NCBI GenBank assembly: GCA_023388335.1
Contig: JAEWGL010000252.1
Span: 1-47,508 of the forward strand
Reading direction: 5' to 3'
DNA: 47,508 nucleotides
Source: Pseudomonadota bacterium
Lineage (GTDB): Bacteria > Pseudomonadota > Gammaproteobacteria > Pseudomonadales > Pseudomonadaceae
The position numbers and the translations under genes were made by a program. Shown here in pieces: positions 15,232 to 22,981 of the stretch. How positions within the stretch are numbered: position 1 is the stretch's first letter; each line of letters starts with the position of its first letter. A model generated the notes under the pieces. It made no database searches and was not told the DNA's origin. It saw only the letters and a list, made by a program, of their open reading frames with translations.

Positions 15232-16013
15232 GACGCCTTGAGGGCCGCCCGCGCCATGGTCAGCAGCGGGATCTCGTCCACGTCAGGCGAGTTGTCGGTC
15301 GATCCGCAGTAGATCACCGGGAGGTACTCCAGGCCCCGTACCAGCTGGTTGTCCGTGCCGACCGTGCCCAGCGGGCGTGCGTCCTCGATGAGCTCGCCAC
15401 CTTCGCTGCGCACCGCCGTGTAGCAGACCTCGCCTTCCATGTAGAACTCGCGCAAGACCGTCACGCACTCATGGCTGTAGCGATCCTCGGCGTCCTTCTT
15501 CCGGAACTCGCGGAACACGGACAGCACCAGATCCTGGCGCCCGCCTTGGTCAGCGGTGTCCCAGTTGATGGCGTTGCGCACTGCGTAGGTGGCGAAGTAC
15601 GGCTGACCGGAGTCGTCGACGTTCACCACCAGCGGCACCCGCCCGTGGGAAATGGCCTGGCGCACGACCCGCATGAACAGCTGGGTCAGGCCAAAGCCGT
15701 CAGCGGTTGCATTCTCTTCCAGCTCCTTCAGACCCGCCGGCAGCTTCACCTCGGGAATGAGCCGGGAGACCAGGCCCATCATTGAGCGCAGCGAATCGCG
15801 CACCCAGTGCTCGTACTGGGCCCGGTCGGTGTAGTTGGTGTAGAGGTAGGCGTTCCCGGCGCCGTCCAGCTTCTCCGCCTCGACCATGCCGCTCGGCTTG
15901 GGCAGGTTCCGCTGGTTGCGCTTGATCGCGCTCTCGCCCTCCAGGGCGTCGTCCATCATCCGCCACTCATCGATGTGAGCGTCGTAGTCTGGGTTGGTTG
16001 ATTGAACAGGCAT
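15141..16013 (-). pseudogene. Portal protein (DUF4055 type), truncated and frameshifted
   Basis: Residues 1 to about 263 match the N-terminal part of DUF4055 portal proteins, including YLYTNYTDRAQYEHWVRDS and a conserved CGSTDNSPDVDEIPLL segment. After ARAALK the sequence turns into a proline/serine-rich tail (SWPARSAPRPTGSTS) that is the wrong frame of the downstream portal C-terminus. That portal end reads correctly from 15231 in another frame. A normal member is roughly 450-500 residues, so the middle-to-C-terminal portion is missing and the junction at about 15235-15255 shifts frame. The portal is the ring through which DNA is packaged, so this loss should block virion formation. The start codon overlaps the upstream stop (ATGA). 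Confidence 0.75.
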
Positions 16014-17212
16014 TACGCCAAGCCTCCGATGCGGCGGGTTCCGCCTGTGTTCCGAATGATTGGATATTCCCGATGGATGAAATACCCGCCTGCATCTGGG
16101 GCGTGGTCATTCCCCTGCGTTTTGTCCGGCTCACCATTTGGAGCCCAGATCTGTTGTTCTAGGCAATCGGCATATGTAGGGCAGCGGTCAGCGTTCACGC
16201 GGTACCTGCGTGCCTGCTCTGCGTTGCAGAACATTGCGTTCATGGCATTGATGCGGTCCTTGACGGGCGGGTTGGCGGCAGGCGCCACCACGATGAACCC
16301 TGCCTGTTTGAGCAGTGCGAGGTCCGTGGTGCTGGCATTCACCGAACGCCGACCGTCACCAGATGCATCTGGGTAGATCCTGATCTCGCGACCTTTCTTG
16401 TACTGACCATCGGCGTAAAGCCAATAACGCTCTTTCAGCTGCCGAATCATGTCGGGCGTGTCATACCCGTTGATAATCTCGTCCACCGCATGCGGCAATC
16501 CCAGGCGCTTGACGTGCACAATTGCCGACATCTTCCCGACGTTGAAGTCCATGCCGATAAACAGCGGCTCGGCAGGCTGGATCGTCTCCTGGCTGCCATT
16601 GAGCTTGCGGTCGTAGGCGGTGTAGATCGTCCCGGACGTCAGGTTGACGAACTGGCCGTTGAGGTAGGCCATGATCAGTTGCTCGGGGTACGAATCCATC
16701 AGCGACGGGATGTAGTCCGGCGGCAGGTTCAGCTCGTTGTCGAACGTGCTCGCCTGGACCAGACCGTACATCCCGTTGAGCGCTGGCTTCTCCCGCAGTT
16801 GCTTCACGAACTGCTGATAGACGAACTTGAACCCCTCAGGGGTCGTGGTGACGTCTACACCGTTCTTCAGCCCGTCCACGTTGTAGCGCATACGAGCAAT
16901 GATCTTGCGCCAGGCGTGCTGGGCCTTGGGCGCGGGTAGAACATCAAGCTCATCAACCAGGGCGTGGCCGATCTTGAAGCCCACGATGGTCTGCGGCTTC
17001 TCCATCGAGCGGCAGATTGTCGTGCTGCGGTACTGCCCCCCGCTGTAGAACTCGACCTCCTTATCGCTCTCCTTCGTCTTGGTGCGGTTGTTCTTGTTCA
17101 CGATGAATTCTTCGTAGCTGCGCTTGCGTGCCAGCGCAGCGCCCCACGCAAGGACGCCGCCGGACGCCGCGAGCATCACGGCCAGAATGAAAAACGCCCA
17201 TGCTGTGTTCAT
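16013..17212 (-). CDS. Terminase large subunit lacking its Walker A half, fused to a small membrane protein N-terminus
   Basis: Residues 1-30 form a membrane segment (WAFFILAVMLAASGGVLAWG) unlike any terminase. From about residue 33 the sequence is terminase. Walker B is seen in GHALVDELD (residues 82-90), motif III as TTTP (122-125), and the RuvC-like nuclease acidic residues in GMDFNVG (Asp212), YPDASG (Asp282) and NDHAPDA (Asp369, Asp373). The P-loop and adenine-binding motifs that should precede Walker B are absent. No terminase small subunit, holin or antiterminator gene lies between RusA and this frame. The start is coupled to RusA by ATGA. The likeliest history is an in-frame deletion that joined a small membrane gene next to rusA with the middle of terL. 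DNA packaging would be lost, though the nuclease domain could still fold. Confidence 0.75.
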   Translation of the reverse strand: MNTAWAFFILAVMLAASGGVLAWGAALARKRSYEEFIVNKNNRTKTKESDKEVEFYSGGQYRSTTICRSMEKPQTIVGFKIGHALVDELDVLPAPKAQHAWRKIIARMRYNVDGLKNGVDVTTTPEGFKFVYQQFVKQLREKPALNGMYGLVQASTFDNELNLPPDYIPSLMDSYPEQLIMAYLNGQFVNLTSGTIYTAYDRKLNGSQETIQPAEPLFIGMDFNVGKMSAIVHVKRLGLPHAVDEIINGYDTPDMIRQLKERYWLYADGQYKKGREIRIYPDASGDGRRSVNASTTDLALLKQAGFIVVAPAANPPVKDRINAMNAMFCNAEQARRYRVNADRCPTYADCLEQQIWAPNGEPDKTQGNDHAPDAGGYFIHREYPIIRNTGGTRRIGGLA

Positions 17213-17571
17213 GCTGCCACCCCCTTCAATTCTTCGATCCGGACGCGCACCGCGCCGCCCTTGATGGTTTCTTTGCTCACCCTGATCTGGGTAGTGAATA
17301 CGTTGTCATCGATGCCCAGGGCGTCTGCCAGGCCGTCACGACCGGCCTTGAACATCGCCAGCAGGTTGTCGTCGTCGCGCCGGCGGCGATCCGGCGGCAC
17401 GAACTCGAGCATCAGCAGCGCTTCGCCGGCCGGCGCGGTGATCCGGGCCTGCTTGGCCAGCAGATGGCATGCCGCGCGGTAGCCCTTGGCCGCCCTGCTC
17501 TTCTTGCTCCAGTGCCCGCGCGCGTTGGGGCTGCATGCGGCCGGCGGCCAAGGCAGTGTGAGTTCCATCAT
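17209..17571 (-). CDS. rusA: RusA-type Holliday junction resolvase
   Basis: The 120-residue product has the typical RusA layout. A short N-terminal beta hairpin (ELTLPWPPAACSPNARGHW) is followed by an acidic metal-binding centre RRRDDDNLLAMFKAGRDGLADALGIDDN at about 63-90, with Asp66-68 and Asp88-89. Lys and Arg residues also lie near the end. RusA cuts four-way junctions and in phages removes branched DNA before packaging. It is coupled by ATGA overlaps to the genes on both sides. Confidence 0.92.
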   Translation of the reverse strand: MMELTLPWPPAACSPNARGHWSKKSRAAKGYRAACHLLAKQARITAPAGEALLMLEFVPPDRRRRDDDNLLAMFKAGRDGLADALGIDDNVFTTQIRVSKETIKGGAVRVRIEELKGVAA

Positions 17572-17870
17572 GCAGCTCCCTTCACGGTCAGAATTCCGGC
17601 CCGAATCAGGGCCTCATGAGTCTCAGCGATCGCCCTGGGCATGTCGGACCAGTCCACCTCTCCCTTCTCGCGCCCGTCGAGCACGTCATGGCAGGCGCTG
17701 CAGGCGTAGACGGCCACGGTGTCGAAGCCCTTCATGCCCATGCCCTTCTGGCCGCATGGCAGGTGAGCCAGGACGGTGGTGTCAGGGTTGAAGTTGCAGG
17801 TGCCGGGGATGCGGACGGTGCAGTCCTGGCCGCGGGCGCTCTCTCGGACCTTCTTGCTCACGACTCTCAT
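17568..17870 (-). CDS. DUF1364 (YbcO-like) phage nuclease family protein
   Basis: This 100-residue protein carries the DUF1364 pattern: CTVRIPGTCNFN near residue 17, AHLPCGQKGMGMKG around 35-48, and VYACSACHDVLDGR around 53-66. Cysteines and histidines are placed as in an HNH-like fold. DUF1364 members occur beside ninB and rusA in the nin regions of lambdoid phages and are thought to be recombination-linked nucleases. Coupled by ATGA on both sides. Confidence 0.85.
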   Translation of the reverse strand: MRVVSKKVRESARGQDCTVRIPGTCNFNPDTTVLAHLPCGQKGMGMKGFDTVAVYACSACHDVLDGREKGEVDWSDMPRAIAETHEALIRAGILTVKGAA

Positions 17871-18271
17871 GCCGCGATCCCCCAGTGATCAGCCGTGGTG
17901 AACCGGACACCCCGCTCAGCCGCGAACGCTTCCATGACTTCGAACATGTCCGAGAACCACTTCTTGGACTGGCGGCGGGTGGAGATGCCCAGAACGACGA
18001 ATCCACCGTCCAGGCCAGGCACGGCGCGCTGCTGCTGAACCGAGGCGCTGAAGACGTGCTTCCAGTCCTCGTCGTTCAGCTTCTGCCCGTACCACTCAAC
18101 CTGGCGGGCGATATCGCGCAACATGGCCCACATGCGGCGGTTCTGGGCGTCACTGCGGGCCTCCTCGCGCATGGACCAGGTGATGCCCTGGTTCAGGTCG
18201 ACCCGGTTCAGTATCTGGATGGCTCGGGCCCGATCTTGCTCGGTGCGTAGCGGGAAGGATGGGAGGGTCAT
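17867..18271 (-). CDS. NinB recombination protein
   Basis: The 134-residue product matches the NinB family. Seen features are RVDLNQGITWSMREEARSDAQNRRMWAMLRDIARQVEWYG and DEDWKHVFSAS, then GISTRRQSKKWFSDMFEVMEAFAAERGV. NinB (Orf of lambda) binds single-stranded DNA and supports recombination by helping load recombinases. The position next to DUF1364 and RusA is the classical nin order. It appears complete. Confidence 0.92.
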   Translation of the reverse strand: MTLPSFPLRTEQDRARAIQILNRVDLNQGITWSMREEARSDAQNRRMWAMLRDIARQVEWYGQKLNDEDWKHVFSASVQQQRAVPGLDGGFVVLGISTRRQSKKWFSDMFEVMEAFAAERGVRFTTADHWGIAA

Positions 18272-18633
18272 CGGGTCGCCTCCTTGGCCATGGCCGCGTC
18301 GATGGCCTTGTCGGTGATCTCAGCGCGGCGTGACTCGTCGCAGACATGCACCTGAGCCCAGTTGTGCAGGTACTCTTCATCGCGAAGCCACCGATACCTC
18401 TCGGCATCCTTCTCGATCGACGCCAAGGCGACCTTAAGCTCGGCATGCTGCGCCTCGAATTTGTCCAGAAGGCGGGCAGCCCTGTCCCGAGACAGAAGTA
18501 GCGTATCGTTCTCGGCCTTGAGCTGGTCATAAGCCGACGCCATCACAACCTCAGGGCCATGCGGGTCGTAGCTGATCCGGTTGCCTACCTGGGAAAGCAT
18601 CTTGGCGACTTTGTAGCGATGGACTTCGCTCAT
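18268..18633 (-). CDS. Coiled-coil phage protein of unknown function
   Basis: The 121-residue product starts at MSEVHRYKVAKML (18633), coupled by ATGA to the HNH gene. The longer frame from 18735 lies within HNH coding sequence and is rejected. The middle is a heptad-like coiled coil (YDQLKAENDTLLLSRDRAARLLDKFEAQHAEL), followed by SIEKDAERYRWLRD. Short phage proteins with DAERYRWLRD are common in nin-like regions but have no assigned function. Confidence 0.7.
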   Translation of the reverse strand: MSEVHRYKVAKMLSQVGNRISYDPHGPEVVMASAYDQLKAENDTLLLSRDRAARLLDKFEAQHAELKVALASIEKDAERYRWLRDEEYLHNWAQVHVCDESRRAEITDKAIDAAMAKEATR

Positions 18634-19238
18634 GGCTTCACCTTCAGGCCCTGGGCCTCGATAGGGAATACACCGGTGTTCCTGCCGTGCCCCGTGAAAT
18701 ATCCATTCGCCGCCTCGAAAGACTTCTTTGCGCATGCGGCATCGAAGATCGTGTCGAACGTCCCAAGTCCGACGGATGCTCTGCCTACCTTTCCGATCAC
18801 TCGGTAGCGACCACCCCTCAAGTACACGCCTGGAATCCCAGACCTGTTATCTCTTCTGCGAGCATGGTTTCGGCTGTTGTCGAGGCGCCCACCATCGCGA
18901 AGGTTCACCCATCGGTTATCGCAGCCATTGCCGTTCTTGTGGTCGACCTCAACCGGCCATTGCCCAGTCATCAGAAGCCATGCGATCCGGTGCTGAGGCT
19001 TGGATGTGCAGAGATTGTTTGCCGTGACCACCCAGTAGGCTTTACCGCTCTTCTTGTCGGTCTTTTTTGTCCCTGCGAGCTTGCCTGCATGCGTCGTATC
19101 CCAGCGCTTTACGCCGGTTGGCTTCCAGAACAAATACCCAGTCACCGGGTCGTAGCTGAAGCGCTCGTCGTACAGCCAAAAGTCAGGGCACAGATTCATT
19201 TGTGCGCCAACCTGCTCGCGCATCTTGTTGGTGTCCAT
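18630..19238 (-). CDS. HNH endonuclease with AP2-like DNA-binding domain
   Basis: This 202-residue protein has an HNH motif in QWPVEVDHKNGNGCDNRWVNLRDG, around residues 92-115, with the histidine of VDHKNGN and the asparagine of NRWVNL. A C-terminal AP2-like segment (GIPGVYLRGGRYRVIGK...GTFDTIFDAACAKK) lies at about 133-172. Proteins of this design are free-standing homing-type nucleases found scattered in phages. It is transcribed with the replication operon, joined by ATGA overlaps to both neighbours. That is unusually tight for a mobile nuclease. Confidence 0.85.
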   Translation of the reverse strand: MDTNKMREQVGAQMNLCPDFWLYDERFSYDPVTGYLFWKPTGVKRWDTTHAGKLAGTKKTDKKSGKAYWVVTANNLCTSKPQHRIAWLLMTGQWPVEVDHKNGNGCDNRWVNLRDGGRLDNSRNHARRRDNRSGIPGVYLRGGRYRVIGKVGRASVGLGTFDTIFDAACAKKSFEAANGYFTGHGRNTGVFPIEAQGLKVKP

Positions 19239-19795
19239 CAGTGCTGCTCCTCGATCTTCTGAGCGGCGAACTCGGCCATCCAGACAGCAATGTCATTTGC
19301 CAGCGGCGTCCCGTCGATGAACTTGGGGAACACGAATTTCTGCTCGACGATGGCTTGCGCCTCCTTCATCAGGGAGGGAAGACCGTCACACCCGTCGTGC
19401 TTGGCACCGCGGTCGACCTTATTCCAGGGCTTGAACGATTTCAGGGCTGCGATCGAAGGCCACCGACCGGTGAACGTGATCGCGCGGTCGTCGATGGTTA
19501 CCATCGCGGGCGGCTTCTCAGTTGGCCACTCAATCGAGGCCATGATCTCTTCGGCCCGCGCCTGCTCAACCGCCCTGTACAGGTTCAGCCTGAGCCAGAA
19601 TTGCATGGCCATGATCCCGTTTGGCTGGCCGGACCGGCTGGAGTAAATGGCAACTGTGAACTCAGTTACCGCACGATCCAGAAACTCCACAGCGCCAGGA
19701 ACGGCTGCATCGGGAATCACGTCAGCACCCTTCCAGCCGCTGGCATAGCTGTGGATCACACCGTCAAAGTCCAAGCAAAGAATTGGCTTGCTCAT
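19238..19795 (-). CDS. HAD-superfamily phosphatase-like protein
   Basis: The 185-residue protein begins MSKPILCLDFDGVIHSY, which is HAD motif I (DFDGV). Motif II is seen in AIYSSRS and the acidic motif IV in VTIDDRAITF. These point to a phosphatase or nucleotidase fold with a small cap. The second half (from about 110) is lysine-rich and not obviously enzymatic. The start is fixed by ATGA overlap with a 32-residue mini-gene; a longer frame to 19900 is a different gene region. Substrate is unknown. It may serve nucleotide metabolism during replication, an inference from its neighbours. Confidence 0.8.
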   Translation of the reverse strand: MSKPILCLDFDGVIHSYASGWKGADVIPDAAVPGAVEFLDRAVTEFTVAIYSSRSGQPNGIMAMQFWLRLNLYRAVEQARAEEIMASIEWPTEKPPAMVTIDDRAITFTGRWPSIAALKSFKPWNKVDRGAKHDGCDGLPSLMKEAQAIVEQKFVFPKFIDGTPLANDIAVWMAEFAAQKIEEQH

Positions 19796-19893
19796 CAGCT
19801 GAACTCCTTGCCGACCTGAGGCCCGCGCTTGAACTTGGCCAGCAGCTGCGCACGGGCAGCGGCGCCGGTGGTGGGGACGAATTGAAGGCTCAT
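19795..19893 (-). CDS. 32-residue mini-gene in the replication operon
   Basis: A very short frame encodes MSLQFVPTTGAAARAQLLAK and 12 further residues, ending KEFS. Its ATG overlaps the stop of the nuclease-like gene as ATGA, and its stop overlaps the HAD gene start as ATGA. The stops and starts fit exactly on both sides, and without this frame a 95-bp gap would break an otherwise unbroken chain of coupled genes. I therefore take it as translated. It is basic with no known motif; it may serve mainly to carry ribosomes to the HAD gene. Confidence 0.6.
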   Translation of the reverse strand: MSLQFVPTTGAAARAQLLAKFKRGPQVGKEFS

Positions 19894-20543
19894 GCGGCAC
19901 CTCGCTGTGATGTGCGAAATTGCTGGCGGTCGAGGAAGAGCCTCACGCCCTTCTCGCAGATGGTCGGCTCTGGCATAGCGGCCAGGCGGTTAGCGTTGGC
20001 TTGGGCGTGGATCTCGCGCAGCGCCTGCTCCATGTCCGAGCGATCGGCGATCCGCAGGAACATCTCCTCCAAGCAATCTCCGATAGGTCGGACGTAGTCC
20101 AACTCATCCTCGCGAACGGCCAGGCTCATCCGAACAGCCAAGTTCGTGCTGACGTGATCGCGGACCAGCTTTTGCAGGTCGAACGGCGAGATGTTGTGAT
20201 GCCAGCCTCTGGCACCACGCATCAGCAGCCCGCAATTGCACAGGCCGGTACCATCCGACTCCGGGCGACCGACCAGGAAGAACACCTCGCGGCCGGTGCG
20301 AGCCATTACGGCGTCAGCCTTCTGGATCTCCTCGGCCGTTGGGTCTGCACCCTTTACTTCGAGGTAACACCCGACATGCGGAAGCCAGAAGTCGGGCAGG
20401 TAGAATCCATCATCTACGCGGACCAGATCTGGCTCGTAGAGGTAGAAGATTTCGGCCGCATCAAGCAGGCGAGCCCACATCAGCTCGGTGTATGAGCGGA
20501 GCCGGTAACCCTGGTGGTGGTACATCGTTCTACGCTGTCTCAT
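19890..20543 (-). CDS. PD-(D/E)XK nuclease-like phage protein
   Basis: The 217-residue protein has a likely nuclease core near the N-terminus: SYTELMWARLLDAAEIFYLYEPDL, then FYLPDFWLPHVGCYLEVKG at about 47-65. The order E, PD, ExK fits PD-(D/E)XK enzymes, with Asp51 and the pair Glu62/Lys64. The later part includes a cysteine pair (LCNCG) and no further known motif. Such proteins are often encoded next to phage helicase genes. Target (DNA ends, junctions or invading DNA) is unknown. ATGA overlap with dnaB. Confidence 0.7.
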   Translation of the reverse strand: MRQRRTMYHHQGYRLRSYTELMWARLLDAAEIFYLYEPDLVRVDDGFYLPDFWLPHVGCYLEVKGADPTAEEIQKADAVMARTGREVFFLVGRPESDGTGLCNCGLLMRGARGWHHNISPFDLQKLVRDHVSTNLAVRMSLAVREDELDYVRPIGDCLEEMFLRIADRSDMEQALREIHAQANANRLAAMPEPTICEKGVRLFLDRQQFRTSQRGAA

Positions 20544-21883
20544 CAGAAGTTCACCTGCACGACGTTTTCTTGCCTGGCACGGCTGGCCAGGGGTACGAAG
20601 CGGGATCGGTCGCCCTGGAATACGGTGGGCACCATGCCGATCTCGCCGTCCCGGTTCTTGCGAATGAGGATTTCGCCGATGCCCTTGTCCTGGGTGTTCG
20701 GGTGGTATACCTCGTCGCGGTACACGAACATCACGATGTCGGCGTCCTGCTCGATGGCACCTGACTCGCGCAGGTCGCTAAGCACCGGGCGCTTGTCCGG
20801 GCGGGCTTCGCAGCCGCGGTTGAGCTGCGACAGGATGATCACCGGGCAGCCCAGTTCGCGCGCCAGGAGCTTGATCTGGCGCGACATGGCGGTGACGTCC
20901 TCGGTGCGGCCCTTGCCCTCGCCTTCCATCAGGCCCAGGTAGTCGATGACCACCAGACCCAGGCCGCCCATGCGATGGGCCTGGCGGCGCGCAATGGCAC
21001 GGATGCGTGGCATGGTCATCACCGGCACGTCCGACACGCAGATAGGGGCGTCACGCAGCTTCAGCGTTGCGGCTGCCAGCTGCACGCCGTAGTCGCTGGC
21101 GCACTCGCCAGTCTTGAGGGATGGCAGCGGAATGCCGCCGACAGCCGCCAGGAGCCGGTCGATCAGCTGCGTCTTGGTCATTTCCAGGCTGACCACCAGC
21201 ACAGGCTTCTTCTGGCTGATAGCCACGTCGGCAGCCACGTTCATGGCCAGGGTCGTCTTGCCCATCGCCGGGCGGCCTGCCACGACGATCATCTGGCCGG
21301 GCTTGAGGCCCTGCGTGAACTTGTCCAGGTCGGGTATCCCCGTACCCAGGCCATCCATGACAACGCCATTCTCGAAGCGATCCAGGCGCGCCTGCAGTAC
21401 CTCGACGTGCTCGGCCAGGATGTCGCCGATCATCTGGCATTCGCCGTCGTTGCCAGCGGCGTCGAGGCCCAGAACGATGGACTGAGCCAGGGAGATCTTG
21501 TCCTCGATATCGGCCTGCTCATGGGCAACATCGTTGATGCGCTCGGCGGCGGCGGCCAGCTGACGGCAGATTGCCCTGTCCCGGATGATCTGCGCATAGC
21601 TCTTGGCGTTGGCCACGCTTGGCGTGTTGGCCTGGATCTCTCCGGCGTAGGCCATGGTCCGGGTACCGCTTGGCAGCTCGGCACGGCGGTCGCTCAGGGT
21701 GATCACGTCGACCGGCTGGCCGTCGGCATGCAGCTCCAGGATCAGGCGATACAGGTCCGCGTTGTCGTCCCAGGCGAAGGCATCCGCAGCAAGGCCGTCG
21801 GAAATCACGTCGATCAGGTGCGGCTGGCGGAGCATGGAGCCCAGCACGCCGTGCTCGGCTTCGAGGCTGTGAAGTTCGATCAT
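20543..21883 (-). CDS. Replicative DNA helicase (DnaB family)
   Basis: This 446-residue protein has the N-terminal DnaB domain (residues 1-100, beginning IELHSLEAEHGVLGSML) and the RecA-like C-terminal domain. Walker A is GRPAMGKTT (203-211) and Walker B lies in LVVIDYLGLMEG. The arginine-rich loop region GCEARPDKRPVLSDLRESGAIEQDADIV is typical. It unwinds DNA ahead of the phage fork and is loaded by the O-like initiator encoded just upstream. The start overlaps the O stop as ATGA. Full length, no damage seen. Confidence 0.95.
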   Translation of the reverse strand: MIELHSLEAEHGVLGSMLRQPHLIDVISDGLAADAFAWDDNADLYRLILELHADGQPVDVITLSDRRAELPSGTRTMAYAGEIQANTPSVANAKSYAQIIRDRAICRQLAAAAERINDVAHEQADIEDKISLAQSIVLGLDAAGNDGECQMIGDILAEHVEVLQARLDRFENGVVMDGLGTGIPDLDKFTQGLKPGQMIVVAGRPAMGKTTLAMNVAADVAISQKKPVLVVSLEMTKTQLIDRLLAAVGGIPLPSLKTGECASDYGVQLAAATLKLRDAPICVSDVPVMTMPRIRAIARRQAHRMGGLGLVVIDYLGLMEGEGKGRTEDVTAMSRQIKLLARELGCPVIILSQLNRGCEARPDKRPVLSDLRESGAIEQDADIVMFVYRDEVYHPNTQDKGIGEILIRKNRDGEIGMVPTVFQGDRSRFVPLASRARQENVVQVNF

Positions 21884-22887
21884 TGCGCAGCCTCCGAGAT
21901 TTCCCGGAAGACAGCTCGGCTGACCAAGGCCTCAAGGCGCGGCGCAACGTTGGCACCACGGAAGAACACCTGGCTGCGGTTGTTGGCCTTCTGGAAGAAC
22001 GGCAGCCAGAAACCCTGCCCGCTCTGGTGAGCCGTCGACTCGTTCCAGCGCTCGGCGATCATGCTGCGCAGCACGCGGTCGCTGGCCACGGTGACTGCCG
22101 GCAGGCTTGGGCAGACCCGGTGGTACAGCTCGATGATCTTTTCGACCGGCACACCGGCCTCGGAGGCGCCGTTGGGGTTGCGCTTGAACTCACGGCCCAG
22201 CCAGTTGACCAGGAAGCGGCGCCAGTCCTTCTTCGGCTTGCTCCCGCTGGCCCAGGCGGCGGCGCGCTTGATCTCGGCTTCCACGTCGATCGGTGCGTAG
22301 GCTTGAGCCCATTTGGTGATCAGGTCGGCGTCGACTTCGAAGTCCTCGCCATTGAACTCGACCTGCTTGGCCTTGGCTTCGGTTTCGGTTTCGACCGGAG
22401 CGGGTTCAGCCCCCTGGGGGGCAGTAATCTGTTCCGTAGGAACAGTTACTAGGGGTATTTCTTTCCTATAAAGAAGGGAGTCGTCGGAAATTGGTAGTTT
22501 CGTTACGTTGTCGAGACTACCAATATTGGTAATTTCGACTGATTTTGGTTGAGTCGATTTCTCTTTTTTCGGCTCCTGGTACACCCATTCCGAAGGGTTG
22601 CAGATGCCGATATCGCCACGGCTACCACCTACTCGGTACAGCACGCGACGAGCCAGGAGGCTGCTGATAGCGCGGGAAGCATGGGCAGGGAGCATGTTGG
22701 TCTTCTTGGCGACCTCCTCGGCGGTGATGCGGCGCTCTTGCATCTGGAAGCCCACAGTCAGCCTGGTGATCGCATGCAGCGTCTTGAACTCAGCCGGTGA
22801 CAGATGAACTGCCGCCAGGGCTTCCATCAGCTGGTTGTCCATCCGGGTGAACCCCCCGGTGTTGCGTAGCGGGATGATATTTGTCAT
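21880..22887 (-). CDS. Replication initiator O-like protein
   Basis: The 335-residue product starts at MTNIIPLRNTGGFTRMDNQ (22887); a longer frame to 23040 overlaps the CII-like gene and is not supported. The N-terminal domain is a phage replication protein O winged-helix (GFTRMDNQLMEAL..LSPAEFKTLHAITRLTVGF..EEVAKKTNM). The central part (about 115-165) is low-complexity and coded by AT-richer DNA that carries iterons, as in lambda O. The C-terminal half should contact the helicase. Lambda O binds ori inside its own gene, and the same design is seen here. Confidence 0.88.
   Translation of the reverse strand: MTNIIPLRNTGGFTRMDNQLMEALAAVHLSPAEFKTLHAITRLTVGFQMQERRITAEEVAKKTNMLPAHASRAISSLLARRVLYRVGGSRGDIGICNPSEWVYQEPKKEKSTQPKSVEITNIGSLDNVTKLPISDDSLLYRKEIPLVTVPTEQITAPQGAEPAPVETETEAKAKQVEFNGEDFEVDADLITKWAQAYAPIDVEAEIKRAAAWASGSKPKKDWRRFLVNWLGREFKRNPNGASEAGVPVEKIIELYHRVCPSLPAVTVASDRVLRSMIAERWNESTAHQSGQGFWLPFFQKANNRSQVFFRGANVAPRLEALVSRAVFREISEAAQ
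22423..22537. other. Candidate phage origin: iterons inside the O-like gene
   Basis: Three 13-bp copies of ATTGGTARTYTCG lie at 22490-22502 (forward), 22512-22524 (inverted) and 22525-22537 (forward). The last two meet in the perfect palindrome TACCAATATTGGTA. A 7-bp-arm palindrome CTGTTCC-GTA-GGAACAG with further pairing outside spans 22423-22450. The block is visibly richer in A and T than its surroundings. Iterons within an O gene mark the lambda origin, so this is probably the phage replication origin. Confidence 0.65.
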
Positions 22888-22917
22888 GATTCGTCTCGTA
22901 TGTAGCTGTCGAAGAAG

Positions 22918-22940
22918 CCGCCCTGCCAGGCGGTTTTTTT
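22918..22940 (+). terminator. Rightward intrinsic terminator between the O-like and CII-like genes
   Basis: A CCGCC/GGCGG stem with a six-base loop is followed by seven T residues on the plus strand. The flanking genes are transcribed on the minus strand, so this terminator faces against the operon. It would end an antisense transcript that begins in or near the 5' part of the O-like gene. Confidence 0.65.
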
Positions 22941-22981
22941 GTGCCTGAAATTCAGGCGCAGGAAGGCGGTGATGGCTTGCA

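Noticed and set aside
14005..15312. A 435-residue plus-strand frame across the capsid and portal region
   Set aside because: It covers the recognised capsid gene on the other strand and has no family features.
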